Source: Polyangiaceae bacterium
GTDB lineage: Bacteria > Myxococcota_A > Polyangia > Polyangiales > Polyangiaceae
Length of the DNA stretch: 64,000 bases
Reading direction: 5' to 3'
NCBI GenBank assembly: GCA_020849655.1
Contig: JADLFU010000240.1
Span: forward strand, 1-64,000
Both the position numbers and the translations under genes were made by a program. Below, piece after piece: positions 22,924-31,994 of this stretch. Each line of letters opens with the position of its first letter. Within the stretch, counting starts at the first letter, position 1. Under the pieces are notes generated by a model, which saw nothing but the letters and a program-made list of their open reading frames with translations, ran no database searches and was not told the origin of the DNA.

Positions 22924-24555
22924 ATGTTCGACTCGCTGACGAAGGGCTTCAAACAGGCGAAGAACCGGCTCGCGGGGCTCACCGAGCTCACCGAGGCGAA
23001 CATCGAGCCGGCGCTCCGCGAGGTGCGGCTGTCGCTGCTCGAGGCCGACGTCGAGCTCGGCGTCGTCAAGCGCTTCCTCGCCCGCGTGAAGGACAAGGCG
23101 CTCGGCGAGACGGTGCGCACGCGCGTGAAGAGCGAGGGCCAGACGATGGTGCGCTCGGCCGAGCAGGTCTTCGTCTCGATCTGCCACGACGAGCTCGTCG
23201 AGATGATGCAGCACGACGGCGAGCCGATCGCGTGGGCGACGGGCGACAAGCCGACGGGCATCATGATGGTCGGCCTCCAGGGCTCGGGCAAGACGACGAG
23301 CTCGGCGAAGCTCGCGAAGTGGCTCGCGAAGCAGGGCAAGCGCCCGCTGCTCGTCGCCGCCGACATGCAGCGCCCCGCCGCCGTCGAGCAGCTGAAGGTG
23401 CTCGGCAAGCAGATCGGCGTGCCGGTGTTCAACATCGAGGGCGGCGATCCCGTCGACATCTGCGCGCGCGCGGGCGACGAGGCCCGGCGCGGCAAGCACG
23501 ACGTCATCGTCTACGACACCGCCGGGCGCCTCGCGATCGACGAGGCGCTGATGGGCGAGCTCGCGGCCATCAAGGGCGCGGTCACGCCCGAGAACGTGCT
23601 GCTCGTCATCGACGCGATGATCGGCCAGGACGCCGTGAAGACCGCGCGCAGCTTCCACGAGCGGCTCGGCATCGGGGGCGTCGTGCTGACGAAGCTCGAC
23701 GGCGACGCGCGCGGCGGCGCGGCCCTCAGCGTGAAGGACGTGACGCAGGCGCCGGTGCTGTTCTCCGGCGTCGGCGAGACGATGGACAAGTTCGAGCCCT
23801 TCCGCGCCGACGGCATGGCCCAGCGCGTGCTCGGCATGGGCGACGTCGTCGGCCTGATGAAGGACTTCGACGACGTCATCGACAAGGAGCAGGCCGCCGA
23901 GGAGGCGATGAAGATGATGCAGGGCGAGTTCACGCTCGACGACCTGCTCAACCAGCTCCGCATGATCAAGCGGATGGGCAGCCTGCGCGACATCGTCGAC
24001 AAGCTCCCGATGTTCGGCGGCATGCAGATCCCCGACGAGGCGCTCGACGACAAGGAGCTCGTGCGCATCGAGGCGATGATCCAGTCGATGACCAGGTTCG
24101 AGAAGGCCGATCCGCTGTCGATCGTGCGCGAGCCCGGCCGCGCGAAGCGCATCGCGCGGGGCGCCGGCGCCGACGAGGCCAAGGTCAACGATCTCGTGAA
24201 CCGCTACGGGTTCATGAAGCAGATGATGTCGCAGATGGGGCAGAACCTCGGCCTGATGGGCCGCATCCCCGGCATGAAGAACGTGGCGATGGCCCGCAAC
24301 ATGAAGAAGGCGATGGCGGGCGGGATGGGCGGCTTCCCGGGGATGCCCGGGATGGGAATGCCGGGGATGGGGTTCCCCGGGATGGGGATGCCGGGGATGG
24401 GGTTCCCCGGGATGATGCCGGGGATGGGGATGCCCGGGATGGGCGCCGACGCGCCGAGCCTGACGAAGATGAAGGCGCTGTCCGATCAGCAGAAAAATGC
24501 GAAGAAGGCGCAACGAAAGCGCGAGCGCGACGCGCGCAAGAAGGGCCGCAAGTAG
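22924..24555 (+). CDS. ffh: Signal recognition particle protein Ffh
   Basis: A 543-aa SRP GTPase, longer than the usual ~450. The N domain is at about 1-90. The G domain has GLQGSGKTTSSAKLA (G1), DMQRPAAVEQL, DTAGRLAIDE (G3) and TKLDGDARGGAALS (G4). The M domain (about 320-470) carries GMGDVVGLMKDFDDVI, FTLDDLLNQLRMIKRMGSL, IQSMTRFEKADP and RGAGADEAKVNDLVNRY, which binds signal peptides and 4.5S RNA. A C-terminal extension (about 465-510) is a Gly/Met/Pro/Phe repeat of the GMPGMGFP type, followed by a basic tail RKRERDARKKGRK. With FtsY it targets nascent membrane proteins. The extension is unusual and may extend the Met-rich signal-peptide groove. Confidence 0.95.
   Translation: MFDSLTKGFKQAKNRLAGLTELTEANIEPALREVRLSLLEADVELGVVKRFLARVKDKALGETVRTRVKSEGQTMVRSAEQVFVSICHDELVEMMQHDGEPIAWATGDKPTGIMMVGLQGSGKTTSSAKLAKWLAKQGKRPLLVAADMQRPAAVEQLKVLGKQIGVPVFNIEGGDPVDICARAGDEARRGKHDVIVYDTAGRLAIDEALMGELAAIKGAVTPENVLLVIDAMIGQDAVKTARSFHERLGIGGVVLTKLDGDARGGAALSVKDVTQAPVLFSGVGETMDKFEPFRADGMAQRVLGMGDVVGLMKDFDDVIDKEQAAEEAMKMMQGEFTLDDLLNQLRMIKRMGSLRDIVDKLPMFGGMQIPDEALDDKELVRIEAMIQSMTRFEKADPLSIVREPGRAKRIARGAGADEAKVNDLVNRYGFMKQMMSQMGQNLGLMGRIPGMKNVAMARNMKKAMAGGMGGFPGMPGMGMPGMGFPGMGMPGMGFPGMMPGMGMPGMGADAPSLTKMKALSDQQKNAKKAQRKRERDARKKGRK
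24300..24445 (+). repeat. Short GC-rich tandem repeats coding for GMPGMGFP in Ffh
   Basis: Imperfect repeats with the core GGGATGCCGGGGATGGGG encode the Gly/Met/Pro-rich tail of Ffh. They are likely to vary in number by slippage. Confidence 0.7.
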
Positions 24556-24589
24556 CGACCGATTTCGCGCCCGGTGCGCCGACATGCGC

Positions 24590-24595
24590 TAGCCT
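24590..24595 (+). promoter_or_regulatory. TAGCCT -10-like box before the first kinase
   Basis: TAGCCT lies 11 bases before GTG 24607. It is one of six TANCCT boxes at short distance from gene starts in this window, and it argues for GTG 24607 rather than GTG 24574 (which lies upstream of the box). Confidence 0.35.
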
Positions 24596-24606
24596 CTCGG
24601 GCCCTG

Positions 24607-26103
24607 GTGGCCCTCGAGACGCAGCTCACCGTCGAGACCCTCCGCGCGGGCGACGTCGTCGGCGGCAAGTACCGCCTCGAGAAGCTCCTCGGCGAGGGCG
24701 CGATGGGCTCCGTGTGGGCCGCGCGCAACCAGGCGACCGATCGCGCGTTCGCGATCAAGTTCATGCTGTCGCAGTACACGAAGGATCCGGTGCTCGTGCA
24801 GCGGTTCCTCAACGAGGCGCGCATCTGCGGCAGGCTCGATCACCCGTCGCTCGTCGAGATCTACGACCTCGGCGTCGCCGAGGAGCTGGGCGACGCGCCC
24901 TTCCTCGTGATGGAGCTGCTGCGCGGCGAGGGGCTCGACCAGGTGCTCGCGCGCAGCCGCCGGATGGACCCGCGCAAGATCGGCCCGCTGATGCTCGAGG
25001 TCGCGCGCGGGCTCGATCTCGCGCACGAGGCCGGGATCGTCCACCGCGACATCAAGCCGGCGAACCTGTTCCTTCACCGCTCGCGGTCGGGCGAGATCAC
25101 GCCGAAGATCCTGGATTTCGGCGTCTCGAAGAACGTCGAGGAGGAGGATCTGCACCTCACCCGCGCGGGCGCGCTCGTCGGCTCGCCGCTCTACATGAGC
25201 CCCGAGCAGGCGAGCGGCAAGGCCGACATCGATCCGCGCAGCGACGTCTGGTCGCTCGGCGTCATCCTCTACCAGACGCTCGCGGGCGTCGTGCCGTTCA
25301 ACGAGCCGAACTACAACGCCGTCCTCTCGGCGATCCTCGCGCGTCGTCATCGGCCGCTCGTGGAGGTGGTGCCGGGGCTCTTGCCGATGCTGAGCGAGAC
25401 GGTCGATCTGTGCCTCGTCAAGGATCGCAACCGGCGGATGGCGAGCGCCGCGCAGCTCGCGGCGCGGCTCGAGGACGTGCTCCTGCACTTCGAGCAGGTG
25501 GATCTGCGCGCGACCGAGCCCGAGCCCGAGCCCGCCGCGGCGCGCGCGGCCGTGGAGATCGCGGGGCGCGCGACCGCCGGGCCCGACCCCGCGTCGACCG
25601 GGGCGCCGCCGTCCTCGTCGGGAGGCGAGGCGGTGACCGAGGTGATGGACCGCTCGTCGCTGCCGCGCGAGGTGCTCGACAAGCTCCGCCGCACGTCGCC
25701 GGACGACGACGTCGACGTCTACGAGGACGATCCGCAGGGGCGCTCGGTCATGCTGCGCCGCGCGTGGCTGGCCGATCTCGCGAGGTCGGTGAGCACGCAG
25801 AAGACCGACGACATCCGCGACGACAAGGGCGCCTCGTCGGGCAAGCAGCCCGCGCGCGCGCCGGCGCCGACCCCCTCGCGGCCCGCTCCGCCCCTGGTCG
25901 TCGAGGAGTCGCAGGAGGGGGAGGTCGCCGAGACCGACCGCGCGATCCGGCTCGCGCGCGACGCGCTGCGGGCGAAGCCGGGCTCGAAGACCGCGGAGGC
26001 CCCCGCGCGCGCTCCGGCGTCACGCGCGCGCGTCGCGCTCGCGCTCGCCGCCGGGCTGACGGTAGGATTGTTGCTGGTCGCGCTGCTCGTCCTGGGGCGG
26101 TGA
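24607..26103 (+). CDS. Hanks-type Ser/Thr protein kinase, membrane-anchored
   Basis: About 498 aa. The kinase domain (about residues 20-290) has the Gly loop LLGEGAMGSVWAAR, VAIK-type Lys in FAIKFM, catalytic loop HRDIKPANLFL, DFGVSK and the activation-end GSPLYMSPEQASG; all key residues are present, so it should be active. A long Ala/Pro/Glu-rich linker follows, then a transmembrane helix at the very C-terminus (about 475-496; ALALAAGLTVGLLLVALLVL). The kinase therefore sits in the cytoplasm, tethered by its tail, with no extracytoplasmic sensor domain. Start GTG 24607 (MALETQLTVETL); an earlier GTG at 24574 would add 11 residues. It is followed by a lipoprotein gene in a TGATG overlap. Confidence 0.88.
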   Translation: MALETQLTVETLRAGDVVGGKYRLEKLLGEGAMGSVWAARNQATDRAFAIKFMLSQYTKDPVLVQRFLNEARICGRLDHPSLVEIYDLGVAEELGDAPFLVMELLRGEGLDQVLARSRRMDPRKIGPLMLEVARGLDLAHEAGIVHRDIKPANLFLHRSRSGEITPKILDFGVSKNVEEEDLHLTRAGALVGSPLYMSPEQASGKADIDPRSDVWSLGVILYQTLAGVVPFNEPNYNAVLSAILARRHRPLVEVVPGLLPMLSETVDLCLVKDRNRRMASAAQLAARLEDVLLHFEQVDLRATEPEPEPAAARAAVEIAGRATAGPDPASTGAPPSSSGGEAVTEVMDRSSLPREVLDKLRRTSPDDDVDVYEDDPQGRSVMLRRAWLADLARSVSTQKTDDIRDDKGASSGKQPARAPAPTPSRPAPPLVVEESQEGEVAETDRAIRLARDALRAKPGSKTAEAPARAPASRARVALALAAGLTVGLLLVALLVLGR

Positions 26104-26438
26104 TGGGCGCGCCGGCCTCGCTCCTGCTCACGGCGTGCGCGCTCACGGCGGGGTGCGACGGCAGGGCGCGCGCCGTCGCGCCCGCGCGCACGGCCGAGCC
26201 CGCCCCGCGCGTGCTCGTCTTCACGCGCGAGCCCACGGACGGGCGCGCGTACGAGGTCGTGAGCGAGCTCGCCGCGTCGAGCGGCGGCGTCCGTCGCGCG
26301 CGCGACCGGCTGGTGCGCGAGGCCGAGAAGCACCGCTGCACCGCCGTCCAGATCACCGAGGAGTGGAGCGAGGAGGTGCCCGACGCGCCGGGCGACCGTC
26401 GCTTCTTCGCGCGTGGCAAATGCCTCGTCGTGCGCTAG
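26103..26438 (+). CDS. Small lipoprotein coupled to the kinase
   Basis: A 111-aa protein. Signal peptide MGAPASLLLTACALTAGC with lipobox LTAGC. The mature part is about 90 residues, mixed alpha/beta, with two or three Cys (HRCTAVQI, ARGKCLVVR) that could form a disulfide. I recognise no family. The start ATG is read from TGATG, overlapping the kinase stop, so the kinase and lipoprotein are made together; a link between the kinase and the envelope is plausible but unproven. Confidence 0.55.
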   Translation: MGAPASLLLTACALTAGCDGRARAVAPARTAEPAPRVLVFTREPTDGRAYEVVSELAASSGGVRRARDRLVREAEKHRCTAVQITEEWSEEVPDAPGDRRFFARGKCLVVR

Positions 26439-26450
26439 CGCGATCGATCG

Positions 26451-27143
26451 ATGCCCCGCGCGCCTCGCCCCACCGTCCTGCTCTTCGACGTCGACGGCAC
26501 GCTCGTGTCCACCGGCGGCGCCGGTCGGCGCGCGATGGAGCGCGCGTTCGTCGAGGCGCGCGGCTCCGCCGACACGCTGTCGTTCTCGTTCGGCGGGATG
26601 ACCGACCGCGCGATCGCGCGGCGCGGGCTCGACGTCGGGCTCGCACCGGTCACCGACGACGAGATCGAGGCGCTCCTCGCGCGCTACCTCGCGCGCCTGG
26701 CCGAGGAGCTCCCCGCGAGCCGGGGCTTCGTCGTGCACGACGGCGCCGAGGCGCTCGTGCGCGCGGCGTCCGCGCATGCGGGCGTGGCTGTCGGCCTCGG
26801 CACCGGCAACCTGCGCGAGGGCGCGCGGCTGAAGCTCGAGCGCGCGGGACTGTTCGACGCGTTCGGCTTCGGCGGGTTCGGCTGCGACGACGAGGCGCGC
26901 CCGCGCTTGCTCCGCGTCGGCGCGGATCGCGGGGCGGCGGCGCTCGGCGTCGAGCCGGCCGCGTGCCGCGTCGTCGTCATCGGCGACACGGCGCGGGACA
27001 TCGCGGCCGCGCGGGCGATCGGCGCCGAGGTCGTCGCGGTGGCGACGGGCGGCACCCCCTCGACGTCGCTGCGCGCGGCCGAGCCCGATCTGCTCGTCGA
27101 GACGCTGCTCGACCGGCGCGTCTCGAGGTTCCTGTTGCGATGA
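26451..27143 (+). CDS. HAD-family phosphatase (phosphoglycolate phosphatase-like)
   Basis: A 230-aa haloacid dehalogenase hydrolase. Motif I VLLFDVDGTLVSTGG (DxDxT/V nucleophile), motif II region VGLGTGNLREGA, and motif IV VVVIGDTARDIAAARAIGA (Asp pair) are present, with an alpha-helical cap between them. Closest in pattern to phosphoglycolate phosphatase/PGP-like members; the substrate is not certain. The last bases overlap the ATG of the MFS transporter (ATGA), so the two are one operon. The transporter could export or import the substrate family, but nothing in the sequence fixes it. Confidence 0.8.
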   Translation: MPRAPRPTVLLFDVDGTLVSTGGAGRRAMERAFVEARGSADTLSFSFGGMTDRAIARRGLDVGLAPVTDDEIEALLARYLARLAEELPASRGFVVHDGAEALVRAASAHAGVAVGLGTGNLREGARLKLERAGLFDAFGFGGFGCDDEARPRLLRVGADRGAAALGVEPAACRVVVIGDTARDIAAARAIGAEVVAVATGGTPSTSLRAAEPDLLVETLLDRRVSRFLLR

Positions 27144-28360
27144 GCGACGCCCGGCGCGAGCGCTCGATCGTCGCCCTGCTCGGCGCCGTGCAGTTCGTCA
27201 ACATCCTCGATTTCATGATGGTGATGCCGCTCGGCCCCTACCTGGTCGAGCACCTCGGCATCCACACGAACCAGATGGGCCTCGTCGCGGGCAGCTACAC
27301 GGCGTCGGCCGCGGTCGCGGGGCTCGTCGGGTCGTGGTTCCTCGACAGGTTCGACAGGCGCCCCGCGCTCTTCGTCGCGATGCTCGGCCTCGTCGTCGGC
27401 ACCGCGGCGGGTGGGCTCGCGACCAGCTTGACGACGCTCGTGCTCGCGCGCGTCGTCGCCGGCGCGTTCGGCGGGCCCGCGACGGCGCTGTCGCTCGCGA
27501 TCGTCTCGGACAAGATCCCGCAGGCGCGCAGGGGGCGCGCGCTCGCGTCGCTGATGACGGCGTTCAGCGTCTCCAGCGTGCTCGGCGTGCCGTGCGGGCT
27601 GTTCCTCGCCGCGCACGGCGGGTGGCGCGCGCCGTTCTTCGTCGTCGCGGCGATGGGCGCGGTGATCGCGGCCGCCGCGACGTTCGCGCTCCCGAGCGCG
27701 CGCGAGCACCTCGACGATCCGCAGCCGCAGCCCACGTACGCCTCGATGCTCCGGCGCTCGGACGTGCGGCTCGCGGCCGCGCTCGCGGCGTCGTCGATGA
27801 TGGCGATGTTCGTGCTCATCCCGCAGATCTCGACGTTCATGGTGTTCAACGTCGGGTACCCGCAGGCGCGCCTCGGCCTGCTGTACATGGCCGGCGGCGT
27901 CACCTCGATCGTGGTGCTGCGCGCGGCCGGCGCGCTCGTCGATCGCGTGGGCGCGTGGCGGATCGCCGCGCTCGGGACGCTGCTGCTCGTGCCGGTGCTC
28001 TACGTGGGGTTCGTGGTCGCGAGCCCGGCCACGCCGGCCGCGGCGCTGTTCGCCGTGTTCATGGCGTCGACCTCGCTGCGCAACGTCCCGTTCAACCAGC
28101 TCCAGTCGCGCGTGCCGTCGCCGAAGGAGCGCGCGCGGTTCATGTCGCTGCTCTCGTCGGTGCAGCACGTCTCGTCGGCGCTCGCGGGCGTCCTGTCGTC
28201 GCGCCTGCTCTCCACGCGCGCGGACGGGGGGCTCGTGGGGATGTCGACGGTCACCTACGTCGCGATCGGGCTGTCGCTCCTCGCGCCGCCGCTGATGTGG
28301 CGCATCGAGCGGCTCCTCGCCTCGCGTGGGGAGGCCGAGCCTCAGCCCTTGCGGTTGTAG
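27140..28360 (+). CDS. MFS transporter
   Basis: A 406-aa major facilitator with twelve hydrophobic segments. The loop 2-3 signature is present in the form GSWFLDRFDRRPALF (GxLxDRxGRRxxL type), and the N-terminal helix has FVNILDFMMVMPLGPYLV with the charged Asp common in the DHA1/drug:H+ antiporter group. Substrate not identifiable; drug or sugar efflux is typical for this branch. Its 3' end overlaps the convergent polyferredoxin gene by 19 bases. Confidence 0.82.
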   Translation: MSDARRERSIVALLGAVQFVNILDFMMVMPLGPYLVEHLGIHTNQMGLVAGSYTASAAVAGLVGSWFLDRFDRRPALFVAMLGLVVGTAAGGLATSLTTLVLARVVAGAFGGPATALSLAIVSDKIPQARRGRALASLMTAFSVSSVLGVPCGLFLAAHGGWRAPFFVVAAMGAVIAAAATFALPSAREHLDDPQPQPTYASMLRRSDVRLAAALAASSMMAMFVLIPQISTFMVFNVGYPQARLGLLYMAGGVTSIVVLRAAGALVDRVGAWRIAALGTLLLVPVLYVGFVVASPATPAAALFAVFMASTSLRNVPFNQLQSRVPSPKERARFMSLLSSVQHVSSALAGVLSSRLLSTRADGGLVGMSTVTYVAIGLSLLAPPLMWRIERLLASRGEAEPQPLRL

Positions 28361-30432
28361 CTCTCGCCCTCGAGCAGGATGACGTTGGTCTTCGAGCGCG
28401 TCTCCCCGACGTTCGTCACGTAGACGGCGGGCTGATCCTGCACCGGGCAGACCTTCTCGCACGCGCCGCAGCCGATGCAGAGCGCCGGGTCGACGTGCGG
28501 CCGCTGCACGTGCACTGTCAGCATCTCGGGCTCCTTGCCGTCCGCGCCGGGCTTGTCGGCGCGCTTCGGGACGTCGAGCTCCTCGACCCAGATGGCCTTC
28601 GGCGACGTCGGGCAGAACTCCTCGCACACGATGCAGGGCGTCGCCATCGCCCACGGCAGGCACCGCCCCTGATCGTAGAACGCCGTCCCGAGCCGCACCG
28701 GCGCGACGCCCTGGCCGAGCTTCTCCTTCTCGGTGATCTTCTGGATGGCGCCCGTCGGGCACACCTGGCCGCAGAGCACGCACGAGTGCTCGCAGTAGCC
28801 GATCCGCATGATGAGGATCGGCGTCCACAGGCCCTCGACGCCGGCCTCGAAGAACGCCGGGTGCAGCGCGTTGTTCGGGCACACCTTCATGCACTCGGCG
28901 CAGCGGATGCAGCGCTCGAGGAACTCTCGCTCCTCGACCGAGCCCGGCGGCCGGATGACGCGCGAGTGGTAGTTCGTGTCGAGCGAGTCGGCGACGCGCA
29001 TCGCCGGCAGCGCGACCGCGCCCGCCGCCATCGCCGCGAGCGACGTGCGGCGCTCGGTGTCGGGGCGGGTCGTCGTCGAGCGCCGCGACGGCAGGAAGCG
29101 GAACTTGATCACGTCCTCGGGGCACGCTGCCTCGCAGTTGAGGCACATGTGGCACTCGTCCTGCTTGTGCTTGACGCCGCCCTGCGGGCTGTCCGCGCCC
29201 TGGCAGTTGACGAGGCACAGGTTGCAGTCGGTGCACTTCGCGTGGTCCTTCTCCATGCCGAAGAGCGCGAACCGGGCGAACACGCCGAGGAACGCGCCGA
29301 GCGGGCAGAGCACGCGGCACCAGAACCGCGGGATGAAGCGGTTCAAGAACAGCACCGCGATCAGCAAGAACCCGATGAACCACGCCTGGTGGAAGTGGAA
29401 CTGCCGGGGGTTCCACACGTGCGCCGCGAGGAAATCCTGCGAGCCGTCCGAGAGGCGCTGCACCGCGGCGACGCTCGACTCGCTGCCGCGCCCCGCGACG
29501 AAGCCGAACACGTACTGCGCCGCCGGGATGACGCCGAGCCCGATGGCGCGCACCGCGATGCAGATGGGATCGAACAGCCCGCCGATCGCGCTGCCCGCCG
29601 CCGCGGCGACCAGGAACGCGTAGAGCAGGTAGTACTTCACCCGCTGGTAGGTGTGAGTCTTGTTCGCTTCGACGCGCGACGCTCCCCGGCCGACGCGCGA
29701 GGGGAACAGCCACGCCGTCAGGTGGTGCAGGGTGCCGAACGGGCAGATCCACCCGCAGAACACGCGCCCGAACACGAGCGTGAGCGCCAGCATCGCGACC
29801 GACCAGAGCAGGCCGCGGTACACGGTGTGCGTCGAGAGCACGGTCATCGCCGTCACGAACGGATCGGCGAGCAGGAACGCCTCGACCGGCAGCGCGAGCC
29901 GCACCGGCTCGCCCGCGCCCGCGGTGAAGCTGCCGCGGAAGGCGGTCTGGAAGAGGAAGTACACGAACAGCGACAGGAACCCCGCCTGCGAGACGCGCCG
30001 CACCCACACGAGCACGCGGATGACGAGGCGCGCCGGGATGCCCGAGCCGGGTCGCGTGGGGTCGAGCTTCTTCGGGCGCGCGGGCCTGGGGGCGGCGAGC
30101 GGCGCGGGCGCGTCGAGCACGGCGCTCGCCTGCGCGTCGCCCGGGGGAACGAGGCCGAGCTCGCGCTCCACCGACGAGACGCGCGCGCGCTCGCGGCGTC
30201 GCATCTCGCCCGCGTCGCGCGCGGCGGCAGGCGCGGCGTCGATCGGGGGCGCCGCGTGGGCGTCGAGCGCGACGTCGGCGTCGAGCGCGGGCACCTCTCC
30301 CGGCGCTCCTCCCCACGGGATGGGAGAGGGCAGCGGCGCGGGGGGGCCGAGGCGCTCGGTCGGGGCGAGTCGCACCGTGGGCTCGCCCCGCGAGCCCGTC
30401 TGACTGCACCCGCAGGACGTACCGCATGCCAT
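28342..30432 (-). CDS. Polyferredoxin-type membrane protein with multiple 4Fe-4S clusters
   Basis: A 696-aa NapH/NapG-like redox protein. I start it at ATG 30432: the N-terminus MACGTSCGCSQTGS is cysteine-rich, unusual for this family. A proline-rich linker leads to a membrane domain (about residues 150-410) with the paired Cys elements VFCGWICPFGTLHHL and WCRVLCPLGAFLGV that mark NapH/PceC/CcoG-type membrane ferredoxins. Then come four to six Fe-S cluster motifs: CTDCNLCLVNC, CHMCLNCEAACP, CIRCAECMKVCP, CVLCGQVCP, CIVCEEFCP and CIGCGACEKVCP. It probably moves electrons between quinol and a periplasmic or cytoplasmic acceptor. The partner is not visible in the window; the TonB-like gene upstream is unrelated. 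Confidence 0.8.
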   Translation of the reverse strand: MACGTSCGCSQTGSRGEPTVRLAPTERLGPPAPLPSPIPWGGAPGEVPALDADVALDAHAAPPIDAAPAAARDAGEMRRRERARVSSVERELGLVPPGDAQASAVLDAPAPLAAPRPARPKKLDPTRPGSGIPARLVIRVLVWVRRVSQAGFLSLFVYFLFQTAFRGSFTAGAGEPVRLALPVEAFLLADPFVTAMTVLSTHTVYRGLLWSVAMLALTLVFGRVFCGWICPFGTLHHLTAWLFPSRVGRGASRVEANKTHTYQRVKYYLLYAFLVAAAAGSAIGGLFDPICIAVRAIGLGVIPAAQYVFGFVAGRGSESSVAAVQRLSDGSQDFLAAHVWNPRQFHFHQAWFIGFLLIAVLFLNRFIPRFWCRVLCPLGAFLGVFARFALFGMEKDHAKCTDCNLCLVNCQGADSPQGGVKHKQDECHMCLNCEAACPEDVIKFRFLPSRRSTTTRPDTERRTSLAAMAAGAVALPAMRVADSLDTNYHSRVIRPPGSVEEREFLERCIRCAECMKVCPNNALHPAFFEAGVEGLWTPILIMRIGYCEHSCVLCGQVCPTGAIQKITEKEKLGQGVAPVRLGTAFYDQGRCLPWAMATPCIVCEEFCPTSPKAIWVEELDVPKRADKPGADGKEPEMLTVHVQRPHVDPALCIGCGACEKVCPVQDQPAVYVTNVGETRSKTNVILLEGESYNRKG

Positions 30433-30501
30433 CTGTCGCGCAGGGGTGGACCTAGCGAAAGCGCGGCCGACCGGCAAGTTCCCGCGCGATGTCGCGACTG
30501 A

Positions 30502-31917
30502 TCAGCGGACCGCGGGGTTCTGGGAGTCGAAGCTCAGGTAGAAGGGCAGCGACGCGCCGAGCTTGTCCGGGAGCGGGCCGAAGGGCGCCGCGCGGAGCAC
30601 GGCGCGGCGCACGTTCTCGTCGAACTCGGCGATGCCCGAGCTGCGCACGACGCGCGCGAGCTCGACCGATCCGTCGCGCCGGATGACGAAGTGCACGATC
30701 GCGCGGCCCTGGCGACCCTCGAGCGCCGCCCATCGAGGGAAGGCGTCGCCCCAGAGCGGATCGATCTTGCCGGCGACGCGGCGGCGGTAGTCGGTGAGGC
30801 GCGCGTCGAGCGGATCGGGATCGGGCGCGCCCGGCCCGCCGTGGCCGTTCGGCGCGGCGTGGGTGCCCTCGCGCGCGTCGCCGCCTGCGCCGGGCCGGGT
30901 CGCGTCGCGTCGATCGCCGCCCGGGCCGAGCGCCGCCACGCCGCCGGCCGCGCTCGCGTTCAGCGCCGCCACGCGGGTCGCCGCGACCTCCTGCTGCGCG
31001 TCGACGTCGTCGCGCGATCGGTACGAGAGCGGCGCGGGGTTCGCCGGGCGCCCCTCGGCGATCTGCGGGCGCGCCGGGCTCACGTCTGCGGTCGTCACGC
31101 GCGCCGCGCCCGCGGTCGTCGTGAGCGCGCCCGCCGCACGCGTCGGGAGGAGCTCGCCCGGCCTCGACGCGTCTCCCGGCGCGTCCATGCCAGCGGCCTC
31201 GGGCGCGCGTGGCCTCGGATCCCCCCCGCGCGCGGCGGGCTCCGCGCGGCCGTCGCGCGTGCCCGCCGCGGGGGTGAGCTCACCGGGCGCGCGCGGCGCC
31301 TGCGTCGCCCCGTGGCCGACGAGCACGAACGTGAGCTCCATCGGATCGGAGATCGCGCGGCGCGGATCGGTCGTCTCGCGCGCGTCGCCGTCGCGGGTGC
31401 GCTGCACCTGGCTTCGATCGAGCCGCGACTGCTGCTCGCGCGACAGCGCGATGTCGTCGAGCCGGTGCGCGAGGTTCCACGCGGGCGCGCCGTCCTCGCG
31501 GGCCCCGCGCCCCTCGGTCCCCGTGTCGGCGCGGGGCGCGCGCTCGGCGCCGCCGGGGCTCGGGCGGGGCGCGTCGATCGGCGCGCGCGTCGCGACCTCG
31601 GGCGCGCCCACGAGCTCGACCGTCATCGAGGGCAGCCCCGCAGGCGTGGGCGGGCGCGCGGCCAGGGGCGCCCGCGCAGCCGCCGCGCCGCTCGCGAGCC
31701 CGGCGAAGAAGGCCGCCGCGACGCCCAGGACCGCGGCGTGGAGCGCGACGCTGCCGAGCCACGCGAGCGTGGGCCCCGCGGTCGCGCGCGCGAGCCGCAC
31801 CTCGTCCAGCTCGAGCTCCACGGGTCGTCGGGCGCGGCGTCGCTCCACCCGCCGCCTCGGCACGAGCCCGCTCGCCAGGAAGGCGTCGAGCGCGGGGGGA
31901 TCGTGTCGGCGGGCCAA
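30502..31917 (-). CDS. TonB-family protein
   Basis: A 471-aa protein. A basic N-terminus (PRRRVERRRARRPVE) precedes a membrane anchor (about 50-72; LAWLGSVALHAAVLGVAAAFFAGLA). A very long Pro/Ala/Arg-rich periplasmic spacer follows, then a C-terminal TonB fold (about 380-470) with GRAIVHFVIRRDGSVELARVVRSSG and FDENVRRAVLRAAPFGPLP. It should couple the inner-membrane motor to outer-membrane receptors. No ExbB/ExbD gene is next to it. The spacer is far longer than the usual TonB spacer. Confidence 0.8.
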   Translation of the reverse strand: MARRHDPPALDAFLASGLVPRRRVERRRARRPVELELDEVRLARATAGPTLAWLGSVALHAAVLGVAAAFFAGLASGAAAARAPLAARPPTPAGLPSMTVELVGAPEVATRAPIDAPRPSPGGAERAPRADTGTEGRGAREDGAPAWNLAHRLDDIALSREQQSRLDRSQVQRTRDGDARETTDPRRAISDPMELTFVLVGHGATQAPRAPGELTPAAGTRDGRAEPAARGGDPRPRAPEAAGMDAPGDASRPGELLPTRAAGALTTTAGAARVTTADVSPARPQIAEGRPANPAPLSYRSRDDVDAQQEVAATRVAALNASAAGGVAALGPGGDRRDATRPGAGGDAREGTHAAPNGHGGPGAPDPDPLDARLTDYRRRVAGKIDPLWGDAFPRWAALEGRQGRAIVHFVIRRDGSVELARVVRSSGIAEFDENVRRAVLRAAPFGPLPDKLGASLPFYLSFDSQNPAVR

Positions 31918-31994
31918 GCGGGCGTCTCCGGGAGCGACACCGGAGGATGACCGTGGTTCCGCCGGCTGCCAAGCCCCCGGCCCCGCCTGTCAGC

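Noticed and set aside
22278-26438. A 1386-codon open frame on the plus strand
   Set aside because: It crosses the clear ffh and kinase genes in another frame, is Arg-rich and low in meaning; only its last part (26103-26438) is a real small gene.
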